Source: Streptomyces sp. ITFR-16 (GTDB lineage: Bacteria > Actinomycetota > Actinomycetes > Streptomycetales > Streptomycetaceae). Taken from it: a DNA stretch of 64,000 bases. Shown one piece after another: positions 45,008 to 54,439 of this stretch (the first letter of the stretch is position 1; each line of letters starts with the position of its first letter). The stretch lies in contig NZ_CP134609.1 of assembly GCF_031844705.1 (NCBI RefSeq), forward strand, positions 7,068,001 to 7,132,000, read 5' to 3'. Below the pieces are notes generated by a model. It had not been told where the DNA came from, did no database searches, and was given only the letters and a program-made list of their open reading frames with translations. The position numbers and the translations under genes are program-made.

Positions 45008-45925
45008 GTGCCGCACGGACTACTGGCACTGCAGGTGGCACCCGGCAGGGTGCTGAAGGTCGGCATCCCGGACGGCCGGGTGCGCCCCCTCGTGGACGAC
45101 GCGGGCGCCGCCCCGGACGGCATCGTCGTGGACTCCGGCGTCGCCTACTGGACCACCATGGGTGCCCCGCTGACCGACCCCGGCACACCCGGCGAGGCCG
45201 GCCAGGACTTCTCCCGCCGCAACGGCGGCGTCCACGCCGTGGACCTGGGCGGCGGCCCGCCGCGCGAGGTGGTCCCCTCCGGCGCGGTCACGACCGGCAA
45301 ACAGCTGACCAGCGACGGCGCCGGCACGCTCTACTGGGGCGACCGCGAGGGGCACCGGGTCGGCCGGGTCCGGGTGGACGGCAGCGGCCTCACCGATCTC
45401 GTGGTGAACCCCGCCGAAGGCGGCATCATGGCCGAATGCGTCGGCGTGGCCGTCGACACCGCCCGAGGCCACCTGTACTGGACGCAGAAGGGCCCGGCCA
45501 AGGGCGGCAGGGGCCGCATCCTGCGCGCGGGCCTGGACCTGCCGCCCGGCGAGAGCGCCGAGCACCGTACCGACATCGAAGTGCTCTGGGACGGCCTGCC
45601 CGAACCGATCGACCTCCACCTCGACGGCGACCGGCTGTACTGGACGGACCGGGGAGCGCCGCCCAACGGCAACACCCTCAACCGCGCGCCGCTTCCGGAG
45701 CCCGGCGCGACGGGCCGGGCCCCCGAGATCCTCGCGGACGGATTCGCCGAGGCGATCGGCCTCGCGGTCGATCCCCGGGAAGGCATCGCCTACGTCGCCG
45801 ACCTCGGCGGCCGCATCAGGGCCGTGCCGCTGCCCGAGGGCCCGGCGGCCGGACAGGAACCCCGTGAGATCGCCGCACTGGGGGTGCCGCTGACGGGACT
45901 GTGCCTGCTGCCCCGGAGCCTTTGA
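45008..45925 (+). CDS. YWTD-type beta-propeller protein
   Basis: 305 aa with repeated blades of low-density-lipoprotein-receptor YWTD type (GVAYWTTMG, TLYWGDREGHRVGRVRVDG, HLYWTQKGP, RLYWTDRGAPP). There is no signal peptide. I choose GTG 45008 (AAGGACGG upstream); GTG 44951, overlapping the preceding stop, is also possible. A propeller beside a hydroxyacid-type dehydrogenase suggests a lactonase-like or sugar-acid role, but no catalytic residue can be named. Confidence 0.7.
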   Translation: MPHGLLALQVAPGRVLKVGIPDGRVRPLVDDAGAAPDGIVVDSGVAYWTTMGAPLTDPGTPGEAGQDFSRRNGGVHAVDLGGGPPREVVPSGAVTTGKQLTSDGAGTLYWGDREGHRVGRVRVDGSGLTDLVVNPAEGGIMAECVGVAVDTARGHLYWTQKGPAKGGRGRILRAGLDLPPGESAEHRTDIEVLWDGLPEPIDLHLDGDRLYWTDRGAPPNGNTLNRAPLPEPGATGRAPEILADGFAEAIGLAVDPREGIAYVADLGGRIRAVPLPEGPAAGQEPREIAALGVPLTGLCLLPRSL

Positions 45926-46471
45926 TCACCGGCCCCGCCCCTGACGGGCGAGCGCAGCCACACCGGTCGCGGTCGGACCGCAGGCCAGCACCCGGGTGGT
46001 GCTGCCGTCCTCCTCCTCGATGTCCCGCAGATGCGTGAAGCCGATTCTGCCCAGGACCTTCAGCGAGGCCTCGTTCGGCGCGGCAACGGTGGCGTACACC
46101 CTGTCCAGTCCGAGCGTGCCGAAGCCGTGGCCGACGAGCGCCCCGGCCAGCTCGGTCCCCAGACCGGCGCCCCAGGCGGCGGGCGCCAGGGCGTAGATGA
46201 TCTCGTGGCCCCGGACGGCGTCGGTCGGCTTGATCTCGGCGTGCCCGACCAGGAGTCCGTCGCGGCGTACAGCCCAGACATCGAAGAGATCCCGGGCGTA
46301 GACCTTCGTGAAGATCCGCCCGAACAGGGCGCGGTCCGCCGCTTCGGAGTCGGGGCCGTCACCCATCCACCGCGACACCCGGGGGTCCTGGAACAGGGCG
46401 ACGAAGTCCTCTTCGTCCTCGGGGACGTACGGCTCCAGAAGCAGTCGCCCGGTGTGGAGGGTGGGGGTCAT
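45926..46471 (-). CDS. GNAT-family N-acetyltransferase (RimJ/RimL type)
   Basis: 181 aa from ATG 46471 (MTPTLHTGRLLLEPYVPEDE). The TGRLLLEPY start, the acetyl-CoA pyrophosphate loop AAWGAGLGTELAGALVGHGF and the ANEASLKVLGRIGF-type block (here APNEASLKVLGRIGF) are characteristic of Acetyltransf_3. It converges with the propeller gene with no gap. The target amine is unknown. Confidence 0.87.
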   Translation of the reverse strand: MTPTLHTGRLLLEPYVPEDEEDFVALFQDPRVSRWMGDGPDSEAADRALFGRIFTKVYARDLFDVWAVRRDGLLVGHAEIKPTDAVRGHEIIYALAPAAWGAGLGTELAGALVGHGFGTLGLDRVYATVAAPNEASLKVLGRIGFTHLRDIEEEDGSTTRVLACGPTATGVAALARQGRGR

Positions 46472-46538
46472 GGAGGGCGACGCTACCCACGCGGCAGCCG
46501 CACCGGCAACCGTTTTCACCGGCGCGGACCGTGCTCGC

Positions 46539-47066
46539 TCAGGCCCCGAACTCGGCGTAGCGCACGACTTGGACCACCAGACCGATGACCACGGTCGCCT
46601 CGATCAGCGAGATCACGACCAGGGGCCACTGCGCCGGGCCGAGGATCCAGTAGACGGCCAGTGCCGCGAGCGGCGCCGCGCAGAACGTCAGCAGGTCGAC
46701 GGCGAGCTGGAAACGCTTGCGCGAGCGGCGGTGTGCGTCGCGGCGGTGCGCGGACTCCCAGCCGAAGACGTCCCCCTGTTCCGACGTCAGTTCCTTGAGC
46801 CGCGGGCACAGTTCGTCGCGTATGTACCGGCCGATGGCGGAGATCTTCTCGTCGTTGACCAGGTAGGTCCAGCCCAGGACCACGGACAGCGGGGGGAGGA
46901 GCAGGAGCATCTCCACGTGGCCTCCCCGGGCCAGTGTCGATCCGATCACGGCTGCCATGACGGCGAGCGTGGCGTACAGGAGGTTGTCGCGGAAGCCGAT
47001 ACGGGCTCGCTGCTCCTGCTTGATCTGCTCGTATTCGGCAAGCAGGAGTTGGCCGGTGTCGATCAC
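46539..47066 (-). CDS. Multi-pass membrane protein, last gene of the nucleosidase/helicase operon
   Basis: 175 aa with about four membrane segments (28-45, 52-70, 122-140, 144-166) separated by a cytoplasmic stretch rich in Arg and His (RRDAHRRSRKRF). No known family name. Its ATG overlaps the stop of the upstream gene by 4 nt. In conflict operons a small multi-TM protein at the end is often the membrane-disrupting effector; here that is inference only. Confidence 0.7.
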   Translation of the reverse strand: MIDTGQLLLAEYEQIKQEQRARIGFRDNLLYATLAVMAAVIGSTLARGGHVEMLLLLPPLSVVLGWTYLVNDEKISAIGRYIRDELCPRLKELTSEQGDVFGWESAHRRDAHRRSRKRFQLAVDLLTFCAAPLAALAVYWILGPAQWPLVVISLIEATVVIGLVVQVVRYAEFGA

Positions 47067-48280
47067 TTCGGTTCATTCTCCAGTCGGGCCAGTTGGGCTT
47101 CCAGGCCGCTGAGGCCCCTCTTCTGCGCGCCGCCTCGGATCTGGGACAACCCGGTCACGTTCAGGCGCAGTTGACGCGCCAGACGAGCGATGAGTTCCTC
47201 CGCCTCCACCCGGGTGACCTGTCGGCGTGAACCCATGCGCCGGTCCAGGCGGTCGAGGAGAGCGAGCTTACGTGGTGTCTCTTCCGCGCACCACACACGG
47301 AAGAAGCAGGTGCCGGCCATGCGGTAGCCGCCGATACGGGACACCGGGATCCCGTCCTCGCCGAAGGCGGTGGGAGGCAGCGAGACCGACCAGGTGCCGT
47401 CGTCGTCCTGTTCGGGGGCGACCGCGTGCAGGCCCTGCTCGTCGAGCCATTTCCGGGCGGACCGCAGAAGGCGCTCGTCCCCCCGGTCGTCCCGCTCCTC
47501 GGTGTCCAGGGTGTGGGTCAGCCTCCGGTCACCGCCGCAGAGCGCACTGAGCTCCGGGTCGGGTGCGGTCCCCGCCGAGGCCTGACCGTAGACCAGCAGC
47601 CCCTCCCGGCCGCGCACCAGGTACACCGGGAGGAAGACGAGGGTCTCGCTCACGCACTCCAGGGAGTCCAGGGCCGCGGGAAGGTTGAACCGGGCCCGGT
47701 CCTTGCGCTCCTTGAGGCGCTTCAGGGCCGAGCGGTCGAAGCCGGACGTCACGTGGATCGGGGTGAAGCGCGGGTAGTGGTCGCTTAGTTGCACCCGGGC
47801 CAGTTCGTCTCCGGACAGAAGCGTCACGACATCGTCGTCGTAGTGGGACCGGGTCAGCGGGGTGCACCCGAGGGCCTCGAAGTACAGCTTCCGGCGGTCC
47901 TGGCGGCTCACCACGTAGCGGACGTCGTCGTCCACGGAGCGCTTCCCCAGACGTGTCAGGGAGAGCCGTCCCCCGGCCTCCTCCCGCAGATGGCCGATCC
48001 TGGTCAGGAAGCGCACCGCCTGCGCGACCAGCGCGCGGTCCAGGGCGAAGAACGTGGCGAGTTCGTCCACGGTGTGCAGGGCGCCGTGGCGCAGCCCGCG
48101 CTCCAGGAAGCGGTCGATCAGGAAGAAGGGCTCGCCCTCGGTGATGTCGGCGCGGATCTCCACCTCCCAGACCGGCAGCAGCAGGGAGTAGAGCCGGGTG
48201 GGCACGAGGCCCTGGCCGAAGGCGGCGTCCTCCAGGACGCGTTCCTCGGGGAAGTTCATCAGCCGTGGAGCCGTCGTCAC
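47063..48280 (-). CDS. Hypothetical protein with possible winged-helix domain, nucleosidase/helicase operon
   Basis: 405 aa, soluble, unrecognised. Residues 60-110 (VDELATFFALDRALVAQAVR then a short GRLSLTRLGK hairpin) look like a winged helix. The middle has HYPRFTPIHV; residues 370-405 form a coil. It overlaps both neighbours by 4 nt, so it is co-translated with the helicase upstream and the membrane protein downstream. It could be a DNA-recognition or adaptor subunit for the helicase. Confidence 0.7.
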   Translation of the reverse strand: MTTAPRLMNFPEERVLEDAAFGQGLVPTRLYSLLLPVWEVEIRADITEGEPFFLIDRFLERGLRHGALHTVDELATFFALDRALVAQAVRFLTRIGHLREEAGGRLSLTRLGKRSVDDDVRYVVSRQDRRKLYFEALGCTPLTRSHYDDDVVTLLSGDELARVQLSDHYPRFTPIHVTSGFDRSALKRLKERKDRARFNLPAALDSLECVSETLVFLPVYLVRGREGLLVYGQASAGTAPDPELSALCGGDRRLTHTLDTEERDDRGDERLLRSARKWLDEQGLHAVAPEQDDDGTWSVSLPPTAFGEDGIPVSRIGGYRMAGTCFFRVWCAEETPRKLALLDRLDRRMGSRRQVTRVEAEELIARLARQLRLNVTGLSQIRGGAQKRGLSGLEAQLARLENEPK

Positions 48281-51200
48281 GGTCGGCCCCCTTCCGAGGA
48301 GGACCCGCGGGCGGCTCTGCCCATGTCCGGGAGGGCTTCGTCGAGGGCGGCCATGACGTCCTTGTGGTCCCGCAGGTCACCGCGGTCGAGCAGATGCCGG
48401 TGCAGTTCGCCCATGAGCGTGCGGAAGCCGGGGTCGTCGGCGCGCATCAGGGTGCCCAGGTCGCCCACCATGACCAGTTGGCTCTTGGCGCGGGTGAAGG
48501 CGACGTTGGCGCGGCGCAGCTCCTTGAGGAAGCCGATGCGGCCCTCGGCGTTGCTGCGGGTGAACCCGTACAGGACGATGTCGCGCTCACCGCCCTGGTA
48601 GGAGTCGACGCTGCCGACCGAGGCGTCCGCGAGCTGGGAGTCACCGATCAGCGGGGTCAGATGGCGGATGACCTCCAGACGCTGGGCGAGGTACGGGACG
48701 ATCACCACCCACTCGGAGCCCCGGTGGTGGTAGAACGCGGCGAGCCTGGCCAGAAGGCGTGCCTCGCAGGGGTTGAAGGGGCCCCGGTGGCCGCGGCCCT
48801 CGGTGCGGCGGCCACCCGACTCGCGGCGTACCCGGTCGGGCAGCCCGCCGGTGTCGACGAAGGCCATCGGACTCGCGAACAGGGGACCGGTGTGCCGGTG
48901 GTCCTTCTCGGTGAGCAGCTCGCCCCGGTAGAAGGAGGCCGAGATGAAGTCGGCGATCTCCGCGGGCATCCGGCGCTGGCGGGTCAGCTGCACGATGTGT
49001 GAGGCGGGCAGCCCGCCCCGCAGGCGTTCCAGGGCGCTCTGCGCCAGCAGCCGGACCACTTCGGGGTCACCGTTCTCCTTGGCCCACTCGTCCACCTCGG
49101 AGTCCCGGAAGGGCGGCAGTTGCCGGTCGTCACCGACCAGGACCCCGCGGCGGACCCGGGTCAGGGGCACCAGTGTGTCCGCGACGCCGATCTGTCCCGC
49201 CTCGTCGACGATGCCCAGGTCGAAGTCGACTCCCGACAGTTCGGGGCGGGACGCGGCACCGATGCAGGTGGCGCCGACCACCTGGGCGTAGCGGACCAGT
49301 TCGGGCACCAGCTGGCCCGGCTCTTGGCCGACGGCGGCTTGCCACTGCCGGGCCAGCTCCCCGCGTTGCGCGAGGAGCGGCAGCCAGTCCCGCAGCCGCC
49401 TGTGCAGGGCGTGCAACGCGGCTGCCGCATCGGCCGCATGGGGCAGGCGAGGGGGCTCGGGTTCACCCGGCACGACGGAGCGGAGTGCGTGGACGGCGGT
49501 GTCGGCGGCGTCGTAGGCGTACTGCAAACCCTGGCCGACGAGGTGTTCGGCCGTCCGGAGCGCGGTCCGGGCCGCCCGGACCGCGGCGTCGTCGCGGATC
49601 GCGTGGTCCGCCTCGGCGCCGGCGGCCTCGGCCTGCCGGCGCAGCTCGGGACCCAGCGCCCGGAGGTGCTGGATCTCCGCGTGTGCCGTGGCGAACTCCG
49701 CCTCCCGGCGGCGGGCACGGGAGCGGTACAGCCGACCGATGAGGAAGGCATGGGAGCGCTGCCCCGCGTGCCGCGCCTTCTCCTGGAGGAACGCGGCACG
49801 CTCGAACAGCGACTGCAGGGCCGCGTCCGCCTCCCGCTGCCGGTCCTGGAGCATCGCCAGCCGCGCCCGGGCCGGAGCGGCTGCCGCGTCGCTCGCCTCC
49901 CGCAGCCGCAGGGCCGCGGCCTCCGCGTTCTCCAGCTGTCCGTCGACCTGCCTCATGCGCGCGGCGAGTTCGTCCGCCCACGGTTCCACGGCCGCCGCCT
50001 CTTCGTAGGCGCGCGTGCGCTGGGTCATGGCGTGGCGGATCTCCTGGGAGAGACCGTCCGCCTGCTCCTCCAGGAGCAACGGCTTGACGTCGACGTGCAC
50101 CTTGCTCTCGTCCCCGACCCGGATGACGACGAGATCCCGTGGCAGACGGGCCAGAACGTTGTCCACGGCGCGGTTGGTGTGGGAGGTGACCAGCACCCGG
50201 CCGCTGTCGGCCCCGGCCGTCGTCGCGGCGGTATGGGCGATCTCCGTGATGGTCCGGGTCTTTCCCGTGCCGGGCGGACCGAGCACCACAAGAAGATCCT
50301 CGGTGGTCAACGCTTTGCGGAAGGCTTCCAGCTGCTCGGGATCGAGGTCCTCGTGCGGCTGCGCGGTCGTCGCGGGGATCGCGCGTACGTGGTGCTCGAC
50401 CACAGCCGCGAGGAGACCCGGATTCCTGGCCTCCCGTTTGCGCAGAGCCGCCACGGCCTGTCGCTGCTTGTTGAAGATGACGCTGCTGGGGATCAATTCC
50501 AGAGCGCCGCGCGCCGGCAGCCGGTCCCAGGAAACGGGCTGCTCGAACCGGACGGTGACGGTATTCTCCACCGCCCTGCTCACCTTCCCGCGCGTCTCGG
50601 TGTCGCCCTGGATGCGGACGAAGGCTCCGGCCGGCGGAGACTCCGTTCCGACGAGCCGGAATTCGTAGACGGACCGCGGAGTGCTGCCGCGCTTGCCACC
50701 GGTGGTGGTGAGGCGCTGGTACGGAAACGGCGCGGCCTGGCGGTCGTCCCGGGTGGTGATCTCCTCGGTCGCGTCGATCAGCCGGTCCACCGAGTCGAGG
50801 AACTCCGACTGGGCCTCGCTGACGGCGGGGGTTCCCTGCTGCTCCGCTCGCACCCGGCCGAGATCCTGCCAGGCCTGGTCGAGGACCTGCCACTGGGCGT
50901 CCGAGCCGTCGGGCACGGCCCGCAGTTCGAACACCATGCGCCAGGCGGGCGGGCGTACCAGGAGGCATGCTCCGGCGAGCCGCGCGTGGTCGGCCAGGCG
51001 CAGCGGATCGATGTGCTTGACGAGGTAGCCCGTACCTCGCTTCGTGGCCTCCAGACGCAGTCGGTAGGTGCGCGTGTGCACCAGCAGCGACGCCCGGTAC
51101 TTGCCGGTTGCCGGGCTGATGCTCACGGCGGCGCCGTCTTCGAGCTGGTTCAGGTCGTGGACGATCCGCGAGAGGTCGGACGGCAGGCCCGCGCTGGACG

Positions 51201-51285
51201 CGGCTCTCGCGCGGAGCCGGTCGTCGAGGCCGATCCCCGGGACGAGCACCAGGGGAGCGCGCAGGGTGACGGTGGTGACGGACAT
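48277..51285 (-). CDS. UPF1/DNA2-like superfamily 1 helicase
   Basis: 1002 aa. N-terminal 300 residues are of unknown fold. Motor motifs: Walker A VLGPPGTGKT (336-343), VTSHTNRAVDNVL (Ia), GIVDEAGQ (II), GDDRQLPP (III), QLTRQRRMP (IV), SVDSYQGGERD (V) and NVAFTRAKSQL (VI). A long coiled-coil insertion (about 425-560) separates Ia and II. It translocates on nucleic acid using ATP. It lies 12 bp after the nucleosidase-pseudokinase gene and overlaps the next gene by 4 nt. Helicases of this architecture occur in several bacterial defence operons. It is not a close copy of the broken helicase at 5948-11156. Confidence 0.9.
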   Translation of the reverse strand: MSVTTVTLRAPLVLVPGIGLDDRLRARAASSAGLPSDLSRIVHDLNQLEDGAAVSISPATGKYRASLLVHTRTYRLRLEATKRGTGYLVKHIDPLRLADHARLAGACLLVRPPAWRMVFELRAVPDGSDAQWQVLDQAWQDLGRVRAEQQGTPAVSEAQSEFLDSVDRLIDATEEITTRDDRQAAPFPYQRLTTTGGKRGSTPRSVYEFRLVGTESPPAGAFVRIQGDTETRGKVSRAVENTVTVRFEQPVSWDRLPARGALELIPSSVIFNKQRQAVAALRKREARNPGLLAAVVEHHVRAIPATTAQPHEDLDPEQLEAFRKALTTEDLLVVLGPPGTGKTRTITEIAHTAATTAGADSGRVLVTSHTNRAVDNVLARLPRDLVVIRVGDESKVHVDVKPLLLEEQADGLSQEIRHAMTQRTRAYEEAAAVEPWADELAARMRQVDGQLENAEAAALRLREASDAAAAPARARLAMLQDRQREADAALQSLFERAAFLQEKARHAGQRSHAFLIGRLYRSRARRREAEFATAHAEIQHLRALGPELRRQAEAAGAEADHAIRDDAAVRAARTALRTAEHLVGQGLQYAYDAADTAVHALRSVVPGEPEPPRLPHAADAAAALHALHRRLRDWLPLLAQRGELARQWQAAVGQEPGQLVPELVRYAQVVGATCIGAASRPELSGVDFDLGIVDEAGQIGVADTLVPLTRVRRGVLVGDDRQLPPFRDSEVDEWAKENGDPEVVRLLAQSALERLRGGLPASHIVQLTRQRRMPAEIADFISASFYRGELLTEKDHRHTGPLFASPMAFVDTGGLPDRVRRESGGRRTEGRGHRGPFNPCEARLLARLAAFYHHRGSEWVVIVPYLAQRLEVIRHLTPLIGDSQLADASVGSVDSYQGGERDIVLYGFTRSNAEGRIGFLKELRRANVAFTRAKSQLVMVGDLGTLMRADDPGFRTLMGELHRHLLDRGDLRDHKDVMAALDEALPDMGRAARGSSSEGGRP

Positions 51286-51297
51286 CGGCGACGCTCC

Positions 51298-53004
51298 TCA
51301 GCGCTGGGGCGGCGGCGGGACGGACGCCAGTTCACGTGCGGCGGCGAGCAGGGCGGCGCCGAGCGCACCGGCCCCCGGGCGCGCCCCCGGGTCCTCGCGC
51401 AGGGCGCCGGCGACCGCGTGGACGAGGCCGTCCGGTGCGGAGCCCGAGCCGCGATAGGGCGGCATCCCGGGCTCCGGCACGCGGCCGGTCAGCGCGCGGT
51501 GCAGCAGCGCCCCCAGCTGGTAGACATCGGTGGCGGGCCCGGGACGGAAGCCGGAACCGTATCTCTGCTCGGGCGCCTGATAAGGCCCCGGGTTCTCGCC
51601 CGGGCGCGGCGGCACCGTGGCGAGGCCGAGGTCGCGCAGCGTCATGTGCGGCCGGTGCACGACCACCGCGGTCGGCCGCAGCGCCCGGTGCGACGACCCC
51701 GCGCCGCTCAGCCGCTCCAGCGCCTTGGCCACCTCGGCGAGCCCCTTCACGATCGACCACAGGCGCAGCGGGTCCGCCGGCACGGGCGATTCGGGCAGCA
51801 GCGCGTGCAGGGTCTCGGGGTGGCCGGACCGGGGGTCGCCGGGCCAGGCGAGGGCGAGGGTTGCGGTGTTCCCGGAGCGGGTGAGCTGGACGACGTCGGG
51901 GCCGCCGAGCCGCCGGCACAGCCGGGCCTCCTGCTCCAGCCCGGCGAGGGGATGGAAGCGGCCCGGGCCGGTCAGCGGATGGGTCCACTCGACCTGGCGC
52001 AGCCAGGCGTAGGTGTCCCGCGCGTTCCCGTCGGACACCACACGTGCCACCGCCTGGCGTCGTAGCACGTCGCCGTCCCGTGACTCCCGCAGCAGGTCTC
52101 CGGGGCCCTCGTACAGCAGGTATTCATGTGCGTCGACCCGGACGACGGGCCGGCTCTCCCAGGCACTGTCCGGAAAGCGGTCAGGGGCGGGCGCCAGGAC
52201 GACGGCCGGCTCCGGGGGCCGCTGTCGCGGCGGCCGGCCGGCGGGGCGCAGGTCGCGCAGCACCCGCAGCGCGAAGGCGGCGGCGTGGCGCGCCGCGGTC
52301 TCCTGGGAGCCCTCGGCGTCGCGCTCGCCCTTGTCCGGATCGGCGCGGTCGCTGATCCCGCGAATGGAGAGGGCCCGCACGGTGCGGTCCATCCCGGCCG
52401 CGTGGGTGACACCGTGGCTCTCCATGTCGATGGCCGCGGCGTCGTTGTAATGCCGGCGAATGCGGCGGGCCGTCTCGGAGTCCCGGAAGCCGAGAAGCAC
52501 ATCGCCCGAGGCAATCGGCTCGAAATGAACCCGGGGAAGCGGGGCGGGGCGGTCGTCCGAGGGAAGGAAGGCCCAGGGCTCGTTGCGGCGGGCGGAGCGC
52601 ACCAGCTGGTCCATGTCGTGGCCCGGCTCCCAGACGTCGGGCCGCGCGGCGAAGCCGTCCTCGCTCTCGCGGCCGCCGTGATAGCCGTAGACCTTTCTGG
52701 CGACGACGACGTCACCGAGGCGGACATCGTCCTTGAGCGCACCGGCGACGCCGACGAAGAGCATCGCCTCGGCGTCGAAGTACTGGAGGGCGGGCTGTGC
52801 GACGAGAGCCGCGCGGGTGTTGGTGGGGCCCGTCTCGGCCAGCGCCACCTCCCAGTTGAGGCCGCGTATCCGGCCGACGTCGAGGCGGGTGCCCTGCGGC
52901 AGCTCGACCTCGTCGACATCCACCATGTGACGGCGCACCGCCTCGTATTCGACCTCCAAGGCGGTGAGCACGACAACGACGGGCCGCCTTCTCGTTCCCC
53001 CCAA
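51298..53004 (-). CDS. Nucleoside phosphorylase/nucleosidase domain fused to a kinase-like domain
   Basis: 568 aa. Residues 8-250 are a PNP/MTAN-type domain: VVLTALEVEYEAV, MLFVGVAGALKDDVRLGDVV, AIDMESHGV (E195) and ISDRAD (D219), so both purine-nucleosidase active-site acids are kept. Residues 290-565 resemble a Ser/Thr kinase, but the catalytic loop reads HRALRP (439-444) instead of HRDLKP, with RDLG for DFG, so it is probably a pseudokinase sensor. TTG 53004 is the likely start (GTGAGGG six bases upstream). It is the first gene of the four-gene operon. Nucleosidase-like domains are common N-terminal effectors in bacterial conflict proteins. Confidence 0.8.
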   Translation of the reverse strand: MGGTRRRPVVVVLTALEVEYEAVRRHMVDVDEVELPQGTRLDVGRIRGLNWEVALAETGPTNTRAALVAQPALQYFDAEAMLFVGVAGALKDDVRLGDVVVARKVYGYHGGRESEDGFAARPDVWEPGHDMDQLVRSARRNEPWAFLPSDDRPAPLPRVHFEPIASGDVLLGFRDSETARRIRRHYNDAAAIDMESHGVTHAAGMDRTVRALSIRGISDRADPDKGERDAEGSQETAARHAAAFALRVLRDLRPAGRPPRQRPPEPAVVLAPAPDRFPDSAWESRPVVRVDAHEYLLYEGPGDLLRESRDGDVLRRQAVARVVSDGNARDTYAWLRQVEWTHPLTGPGRFHPLAGLEQEARLCRRLGGPDVVQLTRSGNTATLALAWPGDPRSGHPETLHALLPESPVPADPLRLWSIVKGLAEVAKALERLSGAGSSHRALRPTAVVVHRPHMTLRDLGLATVPPRPGENPGPYQAPEQRYGSGFRPGPATDVYQLGALLHRALTGRVPEPGMPPYRGSGSAPDGLVHAVAGALREDPGARPGAGALGAALLAAARELASVPPPPQR

Positions 53005-53448
53005 CGAAAACCCTCACTTCCCCGGCACGTGAGATCGTTCCCCGCGACTTCGGTCGTTCCGGCGGCAGTCCCCGCCCGGCAAGGGATTCACTTTAGCCCG
53101 GTACTTCGGAGGGTATTCGGCGGCCGGTCCCACCCGGTGGGAATGGCTCCGGCAAGGGTGAAGAACAAGCCAGTGCGACCGCTGCGCCGAGCGATTGCCG
53201 CAATTCGAGGCAGCGACCGCAAAACGGATCAGCAGGCCGATCGGAATGCCGGTGATGCGGTGGATAATCCGCTGATTGTCCGGTGCCTTACGGATATCCG
53301 CGGAAACGCGGGCCGGCCGTGACGGCAGCCGGACCGAGGGCGCTGCGGGCCCGGGCGCACCGTCGACGCCCAGGTCACCGGCGTCCGCGACCGCCCCTGA
53401 AGTTAGGGTGGCTCGACAGCACATCGTTGACGGGAACAAGGAGCAGAA
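53005..53448. other. Divergent promoter region between the leftward operon and nadE
   Basis: 444 bp. An AT-richer segment around 53195-53285 is the best place for promoters. No gene or clear palindrome was recognised. Confidence 0.45.
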
Positions 53449-54279
53449 GTGAGCGAGCCGGCGTCCATCGCCCTGCAGCAGGAGATCGCCCGGGAACTCG
53501 AGGTGGCCGAGACCTTCGAGGCCGAGCGGGAGATCGAGCGCCGGGTGGCCTTCCTCGCCGAGCGGCTGGCCTCGACCGGGCTGCGCTCCCTGGTGCTCGG
53601 CATCAGCGGAGGCGTCGACTCCACCACCGCGGGCCGGCTGTGCCAGCTGGCCGTCGAGCGCGCCAGGGACGCCGGGCACGACGCGCGGTTCTACGCGATG
53701 CGGCTGCCGTACGGGGTCCAGGCCGACGAGCACGACGCCCAGCTCGCGCTCTCCTTCATCCGGGCCGACCAGGTGCTGACCGTGGACATCAAGCCCGCGA
53801 GCGACGCCGCGCTCGACGCGGCGCTGGCCGCCGGTGTGGGCTTCCGCGACGCCCACCACCAGGACTTCGTCCACGGCAACATCAAGGCCCGCCAGCGCAT
53901 GATCGCCCAGTACGCGGTGGCCGGTGCGCACGACGGCCTGGTCGTCGGCACCGACCACGCGGCCGAGGCCGTCTCCGGCTTCTTCACCAAGTTCGGCGAC
54001 GGCGCCGCCGACCTGGTCCCGCTGACCGGCCTGACCAAGCGCCGGGTGCGCGCCGTCGCGGAGATGCTGGGCGCACCGGCCGAGCTGATCTGGAAGGCCC
54101 CGACCGCCGACCTGGAGACCCTCGACCCGGGCAAGGCGGACGAGGACGCGCTCGGGGTCACCTACGACGACATCGACGACTTCCTCGAGGGCAAGCCGGT
54201 GGACGAGCGGACCCACGACAAGATCACCGGCCGCTACCGCCTCACCGACCACAAGCGGCGTCTGCCCATCGCGCCCTGA
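53449..54279 (+). CDS. nadE: Ammonia-dependent NAD synthetase
   Basis: 276 aa, cytoplasmic. It makes NAD from nicotinic acid adenine dinucleotide, ATP and ammonia. The ATP-pyrophosphatase loop is ISGGVDSTT; other family blocks are NIKARQRM, GTDHAAEAVSGFFTKFGDG, PLTGLTKR and the C-terminal DHKRRLPIAP. No glutaminase domain is present, as in NadE of E. coli type. GTG start with a purine-rich AAGGAGCAG region upstream. It lies between two predicted conflict operons; it may be a housekeeping gene that happens to sit there. Confidence 0.93.
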   Translation: MSEPASIALQQEIARELEVAETFEAEREIERRVAFLAERLASTGLRSLVLGISGGVDSTTAGRLCQLAVERARDAGHDARFYAMRLPYGVQADEHDAQLALSFIRADQVLTVDIKPASDAALDAALAAGVGFRDAHHQDFVHGNIKARQRMIAQYAVAGAHDGLVVGTDHAAEAVSGFFTKFGDGAADLVPLTGLTKRRVRAVAEMLGAPAELIWKAPTADLETLDPGKADEDALGVTYDDIDDFLEGKPVDERTHDKITGRYRLTDHKRRLPIAP

Positions 54280-54439
54280 GAACCCGGGCCGCCCCGTCCG
54301 GCCGGGTCTCCTGTCCGCCGAGTCGTCCCTCATCCGGATATCGGAGACTTTCCGACAATCCGTGGCTCCGACTGCCATCATGTGCCGACGGGACCGGCGG
54401 CTCGATCGAGCGCCGCCTCCCGAGGGCGGGGGGACATTG

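Noticed and set aside
53449..54279. nadE as a component of the neighbouring conflict operons
   Set aside because: It has its own ribosome site, is separated by 160 bp from the rightward operon and is divergent from the leftward one; all motifs are housekeeping-like. A functional link to NAD remains possible but unsupported.
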